DNA from: CAXSBR01 sp964252015
GTDB taxonomy: Bacteria > Actinomycetota > Actinomycetes > Mycobacteriales > Jatrophihabitantaceae
Length of the DNA: 64,000 bases
NCBI GenBank assembly: GCA_964252015.1
Contig: CAXULW010000016.1
Span: 11,402-75,401 of the forward strand
Direction: 5' to 3'
The notes below the pieces were generated by a model. That model had not been told where the DNA came from and ran no database searches. It saw only the letters and a program-made list of their open reading frames with translations. The position numbers and the translations under genes are program-made. Position 1 is the first letter of the stretch, and every line of letters starts with the position of its first letter. Below, piece by piece: positions 20,065 to 28,313 of this stretch.

Positions 20065-20320
20065 CTATCGGTCGGGGTGGGGGACGGTGCGGACCTCGAG
20101 TTCTTCGATTCCTTCGAAGTCATCGGGATTACAGGTATAGACGGGAGGGTTCTCGGCGAGCGCCGCGGCGGCGATCAATGCGTCGTAGGCCCGAGCCGCC
20201 GGCGTGCGTCCCGAGGCCCTGCACGAGGCCGCGACACGGCCGAACGCACGCGCGGCCTGGCTCCGGAGCGGCCGGCACGGCCATGAACCCCGGCAACGCC
20301 GTCCTGTGCACCAAGCGCCA
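20065..20320 (-). pseudogene. PIN-domain toxin remnant, 3' half with a frameshift
   Basis: The last ~60 codons read AARAFGRVAASCRASGR, then AARAYDALIAAAALAENPPV and NPDDFEGIEEL, the normal C-terminal half of a VapC protein with its late Asp residues. Just upstream another frame reads LPGFMAVPAAPE, the segment that normally precedes it, so a frameshift lies near 20255-20275. The N-terminal half with the first catalytic Asp is missing, and no antitoxin is present. This is a decayed toxin gene. Confidence 0.6.
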
Positions 20321-20417
20321 TCTCTAGAGTCATGGCGATTAGCACCCCGGTGGGCGGGGCTGACCGTTCCGAACCGGGGCGACAACCGTTCACCTCTATC
20401 GAATGGCATAGACACCA

Positions 20418-21578
20418 ATGGTTTCCACGCGTATTGACTGGGTGGCCGAGCACTGCCAGCTGCTGCGTTCGATCTCGGCCGAGTTCAAGGAAACGCAGCC
20501 GTTTCGCGGTCTCACGATCGGCACGGGCATCCACCTCGAAGCCAAGACGGTCGCCCTGATCCTCACCCTGCGTGACGGGGGCGCACGACTCGTATCGACC
20601 GGCAACCTGAACACGACCCAGCCCGAGGCCATCGAGGTTCTCAAGGCCGAGGGCATCACCGTGATCGGCGGTCCCACTCAGGACAAGGAGCTGCACAGCA
20701 GCTACCTCGACGAGGTCGTCGCGGCCAAGCCTGACCTGATCCTGGACAACGGCGGTGACCTGTTCGCCAAATACCTCGACGCGCCGTGGGAAGGCCTCCT
20801 GGGCGGGACCGAGGAGACGACCTCCGGACGGATGCGGCTCGAGCCGCTGCGCGAGCAGTTGCGGCTGCCGATCCTGGTTATCAACGACAGCCCGATCAAG
20901 GCGTTCGGCGAGAACGAGCACGCGGTCGGGCAGAGCGCGCTCGAGTCCTACCTGCGACTGACCAACCGCATCACCAACGGTGAGAATGTCACCGTTTTCG
21001 GCTACGGCTGGTGCGGCCGTGGCGTCGCAGCGAACTTCCGCGGCGCGTATGCACGCGTATCCGTAGTCGAGTCCGACCCGGTCACCCGGTTGCGGGCGCA
21101 CCTCGACGGTTTCAGCACCCCCCAGCGCGACATCGCGATCGCCACCGCTGACCTGATCATCACCGTGACCGGTGCGCCCGACATCATCACGACCGCCGAC
21201 CTGCCCAAGCTGCGTGACGGCGTGATCCTGGCCAACGCCGGCCACTTCCCGCAGGAGATCGACGTCGACGGACTGTTCGGATCGCCCGACGTCGTGAACG
21301 TCGTCGAATACGCCGATGATCTGACCGCGCTCGACCTACGCGACGGCCGCCGCATCCACGTGGCTTCACGCGGGCACATGTTCAACCTGGCCGGGCCACG
21401 GCCGATCGGCAACTCGATCGAATCCATGGACCTCGGCTTCTCCCTGCAATCCAGGTGCCTCGAAGCCGTCGCCACCAAGGCGGTGGACGCGACCAGCTGT
21501 GTGGTGCCGGTGCCGGGTCACATCGACGCCGCCGTCGCCAACGCCTACCTCGACCGCAAATACGGACCAGCGGCCTAG
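20418..21578 (+). CDS. Divergent S-adenosylhomocysteine hydrolase-like protein
   Basis: 386 residues. Overall SAHH architecture: substrate domain with IHLEAKT and TEETTSGRMRL, VINDSPIKAFGEN, Rossmann NAD site VFGYGWCGRGVA, and NAGHFPQEID. SAHH splits S-adenosylhomocysteine into adenosine and homocysteine using bound NAD. Several usual active-site positions differ: LDDGGD reads LDNGGD, the Asp after the catalytic Lys reads Glu, the late GHPSEVM His reads Asn, and the C-terminal HYRY-type NAD-binding tail is absent. It stands alone between toxin-antitoxin debris and a phosphotransferase relic, without methionine-cycle neighbours. It may act on another nucleoside or be a paralogue. The ribosome site is weak. 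Confidence 0.7.
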   Translation: MVSTRIDWVAEHCQLLRSISAEFKETQPFRGLTIGTGIHLEAKTVALILTLRDGGARLVSTGNLNTTQPEAIEVLKAEGITVIGGPTQDKELHSSYLDEVVAAKPDLILDNGGDLFAKYLDAPWEGLLGGTEETTSGRMRLEPLREQLRLPILVINDSPIKAFGENEHAVGQSALESYLRLTNRITNGENVTVFGYGWCGRGVAANFRGAYARVSVVESDPVTRLRAHLDGFSTPQRDIAIATADLIITVTGAPDIITTADLPKLRDGVILANAGHFPQEIDVDGLFGSPDVVNVVEYADDLTALDLRDGRRIHVASRGHMFNLAGPRPIGNSIESMDLGFSLQSRCLEAVATKAVDATSCVVPVPGHIDAAVANAYLDRKYGPAA

Positions 21579-21833
21579 ACCGTGCTCAAGCCGCCGCGGA
21601 CACCGCCGGCAAGTCGCGCAAACCGAGTCCACATCGTCTCCAGGCGTGCTAGATCCAACAGCCCGCGGCTGTTACGGAAAGCAGGTTTGCATCCACTCGT
21701 CGTGCGCGGGCAGCTGCCCGCCGCGCCCCCGGCCATGAAATGCTCGCCCCTGCGTTACTCCACGGCAGCGGATAGCTGCCGCCCGGCTCGCCGTTTGCCA
21801 CCGGTTCCGGGGTCGGTACCGTCGAGGCCGCCG

Positions 21834-22060
21834 TCAGCTCCCGGGCCGCCCCGGCCTCCTCAGCGACACGTCTCGAACGCCCGCCGGGTCAGCGGACCGC
21901 AGCCGAAAACGCGCGGCCAGGTCGGCGCCAATGCGAAAGATCGCATTGACCGTTCCTGCGGCCGGTACGGCCCGCACGACCAGATGTCGCCACTGGGGAA
22001 CCGGCGGGCAACGAGCTGACGCACGGTGCCCACGTCCACGCTGAGCTGATCGTCGTGCAT
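21834..22060 (-). pseudogene. N-terminal remnant of an aminoglycoside phosphotransferase-family gene
   Basis: ATG 22060 opens MHDDQLSVDVGTVRQLVARRFP, typical of the N-terminus of this kinase family. The frame then breaks; the neighbouring frame continues with QWRHLVVRAVPAAGTVNAIF and RIGADLAARF, the expected next strands, and stops at 21834. A one- or two-base indel near 21995-22005 is required. The rest of the kinase, including HxDxxxxN, is missing. The 255 bp between it and the SAHH-like gene hold nothing I can identify. Confidence 0.55.
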
Positions 22061-22091
22061 CGCCACGCTCGAATGATCCCCCAACCCCCCG

Positions 22092-22499
22092 GTGGACAAT
22101 GTCACGGTGAGCAGCTCTACCCGGTTGGACGGGGTTCACGTCGACCCGCGGCTGGCCGACGCGATCCGCGGTGGCGCGTCCTTGCTGCCGCGGATGCGGG
22201 TTGCCGTCAATCGGTGCCGGACGGAGCCGGCACCGAAAGGTGACCTGGCCCGCGAGTGCGGCGACCTCGTGCAGGCGTTCACCGCGCTCAGCGAACAGGT
22301 GCGCGCACTGCCACGAACCCAACTCAGCGCGCAGGTCGACCGCCTGCTGAGCTGCCAGCTGGAGATTGCCGGCAATGCCGCGTACCTGGCCTTCCGCATA
22401 CACGACGAGAACTGGCCGGCGCTGGCGGCCCGCTTCGGCGACGGCGTGGTGGCGGGCGACGAGCTGTTGTACCTCGCGGCAGCGGTGACTCAGGTCTGA
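22092..22499 (+). CDS. Small hypothetical protein
   Basis: 135 residues from GTG 22092, or 130 from GTG 22107, which begins VSSSTRLDGVHVDPRL. It is predicted mainly helical with no membrane segment or known motif. Codon composition looks coding (strong third-position GC), and a single Cys pair (RECGDLV, LSCQLE) is present. I do not recognise the family. It sits 68 bp before the ArsR-type regulator and is divergent from the phosphotransferase relic. Confidence 0.5.
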   Translation: MDNVTVSSSTRLDGVHVDPRLADAIRGGASLLPRMRVAVNRCRTEPAPKGDLARECGDLVQAFTALSEQVRALPRTQLSAQVDRLLSCQLEIAGNAAYLAFRIHDENWPALAARFGDGVVAGDELLYLAAAVTQV

Positions 22500-22553
22500 C
22501 CGAAGCGGGCCGGGGTCGGCTGCTCTTGCGCTCGGGCCAATGGTGTCTCTAGG

Positions 22554-22564
22554 GTAACCGTTAC
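22554..22564 (+). promoter_or_regulatory. Inverted repeat GTAAC-C-GTTAC just before the ArsR-type start
   Basis: GTAAC at 22554-22558 and GTTAC at 22560-22564 form a perfect dyad centred 8 bases before ATG 22567. A -10-like TAGGGT overlaps its left edge at 22550-22555, so transcription probably starts at or near the ATG (leaderless). The position is ideal for autorepression by the regulator. Confidence 0.5.
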
Positions 22565-22566
22565 TC

Positions 22567-22935
22567 ATGAGCAACCAATCAGAAGCGGTCTTCGACGCAC
22601 TGGGTGAGCCGGTGCGTCGCCGGATCGTCGAGCTCCTCCGGGACGGCCCGCGCCCGGTCGGGGAACTGGCCGCGCAGCTCCCGGTCGGGCGACCGGCGGT
22701 CAGCAAACACCTGCGCGTGCTGGGCGACGCCGGCCTGGTCCGGCACACCAGCCACGGCACCCGCAACCTCTACGCGCTCGCTCCACCGGGCCTGACCACG
22801 GCTCAGACGTGGCTCGTCGACATGTGGGACAGCGCGCTGAGCGGTTACGCCGACGCGGTGCGCGAAGCGGTCGAGCAGGGCGCCGATCGTCGTGCCACCA
22901 CCACCAAGCGCACCCCCCAGAGGAGAACGAGATGA
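22567..22935 (+). CDS. ArsR-family winged-helix regulator
   Basis: 122 residues. DNA-binding domain: FDALGEPVRRRIVELLRDGP, VGELAAQLPVGRPAVSKHL, RVLGDAGLVRHTSHGTRNLY. No metal-binding cysteines are present, so it is not a classical metal sensor. It is typical of ArsR proteins paired with an SRPBCC partner. The downstream gene starts inside its stop codon (ATGA). A dyad immediately upstream is the likely operator. Confidence 0.88.
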   Translation: MSNQSEAVFDALGEPVRRRIVELLRDGPRPVGELAAQLPVGRPAVSKHLRVLGDAGLVRHTSHGTRNLYALAPPGLTTAQTWLVDMWDSALSGYADAVREAVEQGADRRATTTKRTPQRRTR

Positions 22936-23708
22936 GCGAACTGGCGCCGATTCGACGCGACGTGATCGTCCCCGCCGCGCCGGCCGTGGCCTTCCGCGTG
23001 TTCACCGACCGGATCGGCGCGTGGTGGCCGGTGGCCGAGTTCAGCGTGCACGGCGCAGGTTCGGCGGTGGCCTTCGTGGGCAACGCCTTGGTCGAGTCCG
23101 CACCCGGACAGCCCGACGCCGTATGGGGAACAGTCACCGTCTGGGACCCGCCCGACACCGTTGCGTTCAGCTGGCACCCCGGGGGCGAGCCGGATCGGGC
23201 CAGCCAGGTACGGGTCACGTTTGCCGCGGCCGGGGAGCAAACGCTGGTGCGCCTCGAACACTCCGGCTGGGAGAGGTTCGCGAACCCAGCACAGGCAAGG
23301 TCAGAGTACGAACAGGGCTGGCCGGATGTTCTCGACCGCTACGTGGACGCCGTCGAGGGCGCCGCTGAATGGACGTGGGTCGCCCTGCAGCACCGTCCCG
23401 GCCCAGCGGCCGCCGGCGTTGACAGCATCTCTGCCGATCCGCGCTTCGGCGAGCACGTCGCCTTCCTGGAGCGGATGCACGCCGCCGGGTACCTGGTGGC
23501 CGCCGGTCCGTTCGGCGACGAACCCGGGGCGGGCATGACCGTGCTACGCCTGCCCGGCGCGGACCGGCTGGACGAGGCCACGCGCCTGGCCAGCATCGAC
23601 GACGCCAGCGTGGCCGGCGGGTTCTTCACGGTCGACGTCCGACCGTGGCACGTGGGCCTGGCCGCCGAGCTGCGACCCGCTGATCCAGCCGGGGCTAGCC
23701 CGCCTTGA
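22932..23708 (+). CDS. SRPBCC (AHSA1-like) domain fused to a YCII-related domain
   Basis: 258 residues from ATG 22932, with AGGAGAACGAG before it. Residues 1-~150 form an AHSA1-type ligand-binding fold (PAAPAVAFRVFTDRIGAWWP, VTVWDPPDTVAFSWHPGGEP). Residues ~160-245 match the YCII fold (FGEHVAFLERMHAAGYLVAA, GPFGDEPGAGMTVLRL). ArsR-SRPBCC pairs are common; the fused YCII domain is less so. The ligand is unknown. The last 14 bases overlap the convergent GH3 gene. Confidence 0.85.
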   Translation: MSELAPIRRDVIVPAAPAVAFRVFTDRIGAWWPVAEFSVHGAGSAVAFVGNALVESAPGQPDAVWGTVTVWDPPDTVAFSWHPGGEPDRASQVRVTFAAAGEQTLVRLEHSGWERFANPAQARSEYEQGWPDVLDRYVDAVEGAAEWTWVALQHRPGPAAAGVDSISADPRFGEHVAFLERMHAAGYLVAAGPFGDEPGAGMTVLRLPGADRLDEATRLASIDDASVAGGFFTVDVRPWHVGLAAELRPADPAGASPP

Positions 23709-25977
23709 CCTCGAAGGTGGCGGCGAGCGGGGCCGTGGAGTCGCCGCCGGCCCAGACGTCGAAGGTGGCCGCGTCAATGACCCAGTTATGGTTCGCGGCG
23801 TTCCAGTACCGCAGCTGATCCGGGCCGAGGGTGAACCGGACCAGGCGCGACTCCCCCGCGGCGATGTGGACCCGCTCGAACGCCTTCAGCTCACGCACCG
23901 GTCGCGACGCCGAACCGTTGCGCTGGTGGATGTAGAGCTGGACCACCTCGTCGCCGTCGCGGTCACCGGTGTTGGCGACGGTGACGGACACGGAGAACGT
24001 CTCGTCGCTGGAGACGGTGGCGCTCTCGACGGTCAGGTCGCGGTAGCTGAACTGGGTGTAGCTCAAGCCGTACCCGAACGGGAACAGCGGTGTGCTCGCC
24101 TCGTTCCAGTACCGCTTGCCCTGGTTCACCGGTTCGTGGGAGATCGTGTGGTTGTAGAAGATCGGCACCTGTCCGACCGTGCGCGGCCACGTGAACGGCA
24201 GCTTCCCACCCGGCACGACGTCACCGAACAGCAGGTCGGCCACCGCAGTTCCGCCCTGGCTGCCCGGGTACCAGACGTCCAGGATCGCGGGCACGTTCGC
24301 CACGGCCCAGCGCAGGTCCAGCGGCCGGCCGTTCATCAGCAGCAGCACGACCGGTGTCCCCGTTGCCACCACGGCCTGCAGGAGCTCGAGTTGCCGCCCG
24401 GGCAGATCCAACTCCGAGCGCGACGCCGCCTCCCCGATCATGTTCTGCCACTCCCCGACCACGACCACGGCGACGTCGGACGTGCGGGCCAACTCGACCG
24501 CCCGGGCCAGCTCAGCCTCGTCGTCGAAACCTTCGGGGTCCACCGGCGCGTTGCCAGGGAACATGTCGAACAAGGAGGGGAAGGTGCGCTGCGACGGGCG
24601 AACCCCTGGCGCGTAGGAGATCTGGGCCGGGTCGCCGACCACGTGCTGGAGACCTTCCAGCACCGTCACCGTCTCTTCCAGGTCGAAGTCGAAGCACCAC
24701 GGACCGATCGTGTCGCGCTTGGAGTCGGCCAGCGGGCCGATGACGGCGATGGAGCCCGCTGTGGCCGGATCCAACGGCAGGAGACCGCCTTCGTTGCGCA
24801 ACAGGACCGCGGATCGCTGCGCCGCGACCCGGGCGGCGTCGCGGTGGGCCGGATCGCTGAGGACCTCGCGGGCCCGGACTTCGTCGACGTAGGGGTGCTC
24901 GAACAGGCCCATCCGCAGCTTGGCCGCCAGGACGCGGCGCACGCTGGCGTCGATGGCCTGCTCGTCCACGTCGCCGCGGGCGACCGCGTCCGGCAGGTGC
25001 GCGTAGGCCGGGTCGGTGATCGCCATCTCCAGGTCGAGCCCGGCGTTCACCGCGCGGGCACCGGCGTCGGCCAGGTCGGCGGCGAAGCCGTGGGTGACCA
25101 GGTTGTGCACCGCGTTCGCGTCACTGACCAGGAAGCCCTCGAAGCCCCAGGTACGTCGCAGGACGTCGTCGATCAGCCACCGGTTGCCGGTGGCCGGAAT
25201 GCCGTTCAGGTCCATGTACGCGGTCATGATGTTGCCGGCGCCGGCGGCCACCACGGCGGCGAACGGCGGGAGGTAGACGTTCCACAGCTCGGAGTCCGAC
25301 AGGTTCACCTCGTCGTAGTCGCGACCGCCGACTGCGGCGCCGTAGCCGGCCAAGTGCTTCGGACCCGAGATCACGTGCTCGTCCAGCCCGAGCCGATCCC
25401 CTTGGAAACCGCGGACCTGAGCCACCGCCACCGCCGCGCCCAGCACCGGGTCCTCCCCCGCGCCCTCGATGATCCGACCCCAGCGCGGATCGCGGGCAAT
25501 GTCGACCATCGGCGCGAACGTCCAGTGGATTCCGACCGCGCGGGCTTCCCGAGCCGCCACGGCCTGACCGCGTTCGATGACGTCCGGGTCCCACGAGGCA
25601 GCCATGGCGATCGGGACCGGGAAGATCGTGCGCAGCCCGTGGATCACGTCGAAACCGAACAAGGCCGGAATGGCGTGCCGGTTGCCTTCAATCACCAATC
25701 GTTGCAGGCGATTCGCCTCGACCGGGTCGGTGACGAAGAGCAGTGAACCCACCCCGGCCCGGGCCGCGGCCGCCTCCACCTCCGCGCCCTGCTGAGACGC
25801 GTGCGGCGTTCCGGCCGGGCCTCCGCCCGTGTCCGGCAGCCCGCCGAAGTAGAAGTACTGCGTGAGTTGCCCGGCCTTCTCGGCCAGGGTCATGTCACCC
25901 AGGAGCGATTCGACCCGCTCGCGAATCGCCGCCTCGTCGGGCGAAGCGTCGTGCGGCGGCGCGGCGTGCTCGGTCAT
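23695..25977 (-). CDS. Family GH3 beta-glucosidase (BglX type)
   Basis: 760 residues. Domain order of GH3: TIM-like barrel (GFDVIHGLRTIFPVPIAMAA, RDPRWGRIIEGAGEDP, the KHLAGYGA segment), nucleophile Asp in GFLVSDANAV, the alpha-beta sandwich (AVLLRNEGGLLPL, GEAASRSELDLPG with the likely acid/base Glu), and a C-terminal fibronectin III-like domain. There is no signal peptide, so it acts inside the cell, probably on imported beta-linked disaccharides. GGAGG lies 9 bases before ATG 25977. It is convergent with the SRPBCC gene. Confidence 0.92.
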   Translation of the reverse strand: MTEHAAPPHDASPDEAAIRERVESLLGDMTLAEKAGQLTQYFYFGGLPDTGGGPAGTPHASQQGAEVEAAAARAGVGSLLFVTDPVEANRLQRLVIEGNRHAIPALFGFDVIHGLRTIFPVPIAMAASWDPDVIERGQAVAAREARAVGIHWTFAPMVDIARDPRWGRIIEGAGEDPVLGAAVAVAQVRGFQGDRLGLDEHVISGPKHLAGYGAAVGGRDYDEVNLSDSELWNVYLPPFAAVVAAGAGNIMTAYMDLNGIPATGNRWLIDDVLRRTWGFEGFLVSDANAVHNLVTHGFAADLADAGARAVNAGLDLEMAITDPAYAHLPDAVARGDVDEQAIDASVRRVLAAKLRMGLFEHPYVDEVRAREVLSDPAHRDAARVAAQRSAVLLRNEGGLLPLDPATAGSIAVIGPLADSKRDTIGPWCFDFDLEETVTVLEGLQHVVGDPAQISYAPGVRPSQRTFPSLFDMFPGNAPVDPEGFDDEAELARAVELARTSDVAVVVVGEWQNMIGEAASRSELDLPGRQLELLQAVVATGTPVVLLLMNGRPLDLRWAVANVPAILDVWYPGSQGGTAVADLLFGDVVPGGKLPFTWPRTVGQVPIFYNHTISHEPVNQGKRYWNEASTPLFPFGYGLSYTQFSYRDLTVESATVSSDETFSVSVTVANTGDRDGDEVVQLYIHQRNGSASRPVRELKAFERVHIAAGESRLVRFTLGPDQLRYWNAANHNWVIDAATFDVWAGGDSTAPLAATFEVKAG

Positions 25978-26009
25978 GATGTCGGTCCTCCGTAATTGGC
26001 GATCTCTTG

Positions 26010-26046
26010 ATCATGGACACCCACACGGCAATGTCAATGGGTGTCC
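26010..26046 (-). promoter_or_regulatory. Promoter of the GH3 gene with an overlapping 9-bp inverted repeat
   Basis: On the minus strand TTGACA (26037-26032) and CATGAT (26015-26010) are 16 bases apart, a good housekeeping promoter. The perfect dyad GGACACCCA (26015-26023) and TGGGTGTCC (26038-26046) brackets the -35 box and touches the -10, an operator-like placement. The right arm lies in the last codons of the MFS gene, so a terminator role for that gene is the alternative. Confidence 0.5.
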
Positions 26047-27251
26047 GGCACCCGGAGTGGTCGCAGGGCGTTCGTGACCACACTGGCCAGGGCCAGCAGG
26101 ATGGCCACGACCAATAACGCGCGCAGCACGGTGATGTGGTCGCCGAGGAACCCGATCAGCGGCGGTCCACCGAGGAACGCGCAGTAGCCGACCGAGGCCA
26201 CGACGCTCACCCGGCCGGCCGCGGCCGCCGGATCGTCGGCCGCCGCGCTCATCCCAACCGGGAAACCGAGCGACGCACCCAGGCCCCACAACACCGCGCC
26301 GACGAAAGCCAGCGGCGTGTAGGGGCTGAACACGAACAGGACCAACCCGAGCACGGCAACAGCGGCGAGGCCGCGCAGTACGGCGACCCGGCCGTACCGA
26401 TCGAGCGGACCGGTGCCGAACCAGCGACCCGTCGTCATCGCGGTGAGGAACGCGGCGAAGCCGAGCGTGCCGATGGCGGCCGGGGCGTGGTAGCTGTCGA
26501 TCAGGCAGACGCCGATCCAGTCGTTGCCACTGCCTTCGGAGAACGCGAACGCCAGCACGACCAGGCCGATGACGAGGGTGCGCGGCTCGCTCCACCGGGC
26601 CATCACCCGGCCCGCGGTTCCCGCCGGGCGCGCAGAATCCGTCGCGGCAAGAGATTGGTCGACATCGGGGACGAAACCGCGCACGGCGAACGGGACCAGT
26701 GCGGCGATGGTCACGGCGACGACGAGCAGGTGCACGGTGACCGACACGTGCCCGGCGACCATGGCCGCCCCGACCAGTGCGCCGGCAACGGTGCCGGCGC
26801 TGTAACCGGCGTGAAAGCGCGGCATGATCGCCCGGCCGAGGTGGCGTTCGACCGTGGCGCCCTGCACGTTCATGGCCACGTCCCAGGCTCCGTTCGCGAA
26901 CCCGAGCAGGAACAACCCGACCATAACCGGCACGACACCGCCCAGGTAGCCGATGGCCACGACCCCCAGCCCGACTGCGAGCACGACCGCCATGGCCGCA
27001 ACCGTGCGGCGTGAGTCGAAGCGATGGACGATGATGCCCGACAGCGGCAATGCCACCAACGATCCCATCGCGATCGCCAACAAGACCAGGCCGAGACCGG
27101 CCGGCGAGAGATGCAGCCGGTCACGCACCTGCGGGATACGAGACGCCCAGGTCGCGAACGCAAACCCGGACGCGGCGAACGCTGCATAGGTCGCCCGAAC
27201 GGCGGCGGAGGTTCGGTCCGAGACGGGCGCGGCAACGGAAGGGCCGGTCAT
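26034..27251 (-). CDS. MFS transporter
   Basis: 405 residues, about 12 membrane helices. The MFS loop signature is seen after helix 2 as SGIIVHRFDSRR. Helix pattern and the FANGAWDVAMNVQGATVER segment resemble the YbjJ/FucP-like group of carriers. Substrate unknown. It ends 56 bp before the GH3 start on the same strand, so it could import sugar for that enzyme, but the GH3 gene has its own promoter and the link is an inference. Confidence 0.85.
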   Translation of the reverse strand: MTGPSVAAPVSDRTSAAVRATYAAFAASGFAFATWASRIPQVRDRLHLSPAGLGLVLLAIAMGSLVALPLSGIIVHRFDSRRTVAAMAVVLAVGLGVVAIGYLGGVVPVMVGLFLLGFANGAWDVAMNVQGATVERHLGRAIMPRFHAGYSAGTVAGALVGAAMVAGHVSVTVHLLVVAVTIAALVPFAVRGFVPDVDQSLAATDSARPAGTAGRVMARWSEPRTLVIGLVVLAFAFSEGSGNDWIGVCLIDSYHAPAAIGTLGFAAFLTAMTTGRWFGTGPLDRYGRVAVLRGLAAVAVLGLVLFVFSPYTPLAFVGAVLWGLGASLGFPVGMSAAADDPAAAAGRVSVVASVGYCAFLGGPPLIGFLGDHITVLRALLVVAILLALASVVTNALRPLRVPDTH

Positions 27252-27369
27252 GACGTCCTGACTGTCTGGGGGAATGTGAGCCTACGGGCGTCCGGGCCAG
27301 GTCCGCGCGTCGCCGGTCCGGGCCGATGAACTACCGGCCCATCCGGACCGGACGGACTCGGCGCGGCGA

Positions 27370-27708
27370 CTACCAGTGCAGGCTGGAGTTGCGGTGCGCG
27401 ACTGCGTTCCCGGCCCGGCTGCTCGCCACCAGAACCAATCCCGCGGCCACCGCAATTTCGCAGATCACGGTCAGGAAACCCCCGACGTGGAACAGATGCC
27501 GGCCGATGAGGCTGCCGAACAGCGATCCGATCCACCCGATGACCACGGTGCTGAAGATCCCGATCTCCTGACGACCGGGCAGGACCAGGCGGGCCAAGCC
27601 GCCGATGATGGCCCCGACCACGGCGGCACTGATCAGTAGCCACAGCGCCCAGCCGACGATCGGCAGCACGACGAGAAGTACCAACAACACAACGATGAGA
27701 ACAACCAT
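27370..27708 (-). CDS. GlsB/YeaQ/YmgE-type stress-response membrane protein
   Basis: 112 residues with three to four membrane helices. Family hallmark: GLARLVLPGRQEIG followed by a Gly-spaced helix (VVIGWIGSLFGSLIG). Typical members are 80-95 residues; the extra C-terminal ~15 residues are polar. Homologues rise under envelope or acid stress, but their action is unknown. No clear ribosome site is seen. AT-rich sequence directly upstream of ATG 27708 suggests a promoter very close to the start. Confidence 0.85.
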   Translation of the reverse strand: MVVLIVVLLVLLVVLPIVGWALWLLISAAVVGAIIGGLARLVLPGRQEIGIFSTVVIGWIGSLFGSLIGRHLFHVGGFLTVICEIAVAAGLVLVASSRAGNAVAHRNSSLHW

Positions 27709-27766
27709 GTAACTAAAATACGCACGTTTACAGCGAGATTGATCAGGGCACAGACCCAGGCGTCAA

Positions 27767-28165
27767 CTAGTCGGTGGACGCGAACGAATGGTGCTCGTGG
27801 GCCACCATCCAACGGCCGTGTTCCTTGCGCAGCCCGATCGTGAGCCGCAGTCGCTGGTCCGGTCGCGCGGCCAATTCCGCCGCTGTGCCGCAGCGCAGGA
27901 GCGCATATGCGTAGGCAATGTCGGCGCCGGCCATTACGTCCAGATCCACGATCTCGAAGCACGCACCCGCCGCTTGCCACGCGAAGAAACCCGACCAGGT
28001 CTCGCGATACGCGTTGATGCCGCGCACGCCGTCGTGCGGCGGCGGCACGTCAAACATGACGATGTCTGCGGTGTGATCGGCCACCACCGCGGCCAGGTCG
28101 CCGGTATGGGCGGCCACCGCCCAGCGGTGGATCAGGGTGCGGATCTCATCTTCGTCGTCAGCCAC
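27767..28165 (-). CDS. SnoaL-like/nuclear-transport-factor-2 fold protein
   Basis: 132 residues from GTG 28165. Cone-shaped NTF2-like fold: IRTLIHRWAVAAHTGDLAAV, DIVMFDVPPPHDGVRG, FFAWQAAGACFEIVDLDV and WMVAHEHHSFAS at the end. Such small proteins are ketosteroid-isomerase-like enzymes or ligand binders. Context gives no substrate. The reading frame is open farther upstream but that part is unrelated sequence. Confidence 0.8.
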   Translation of the reverse strand: MADDEDEIRTLIHRWAVAAHTGDLAAVVADHTADIVMFDVPPPHDGVRGINAYRETWSGFFAWQAAGACFEIVDLDVMAGADIAYAYALLRCGTAAELAARPDQRLRLTIGLRKEHGRWMVAHEHHSFASTD

Positions 28166-28313
28166 GTCGCCCGGCCTTTCGATGCTGACGGGCAATTGCC
28201 CGAAACCCAGAATGTCCCGGCCCGGGCCACACCTCAAGGCCACCGCCGTCGATCCCGCTGGCGGCGTGCGAAAAGGCGGTGCCGGTGGTCGGGATTCGCG
28301 CGACCATAGCCGG

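Noticed and set aside
20332..20417. Possible SAH or SAM riboswitch before the SAHH-like gene
   Set aside because: A CCCCGGT/ACCGGGG stem is present, but none of the conserved aptamer cores could be found.
23788..25746. 652-codon plus-strand frame opposite the GH3 gene
   Set aside because: Antisense shadow of a full-length GH3 enzyme; no recognisable fold.
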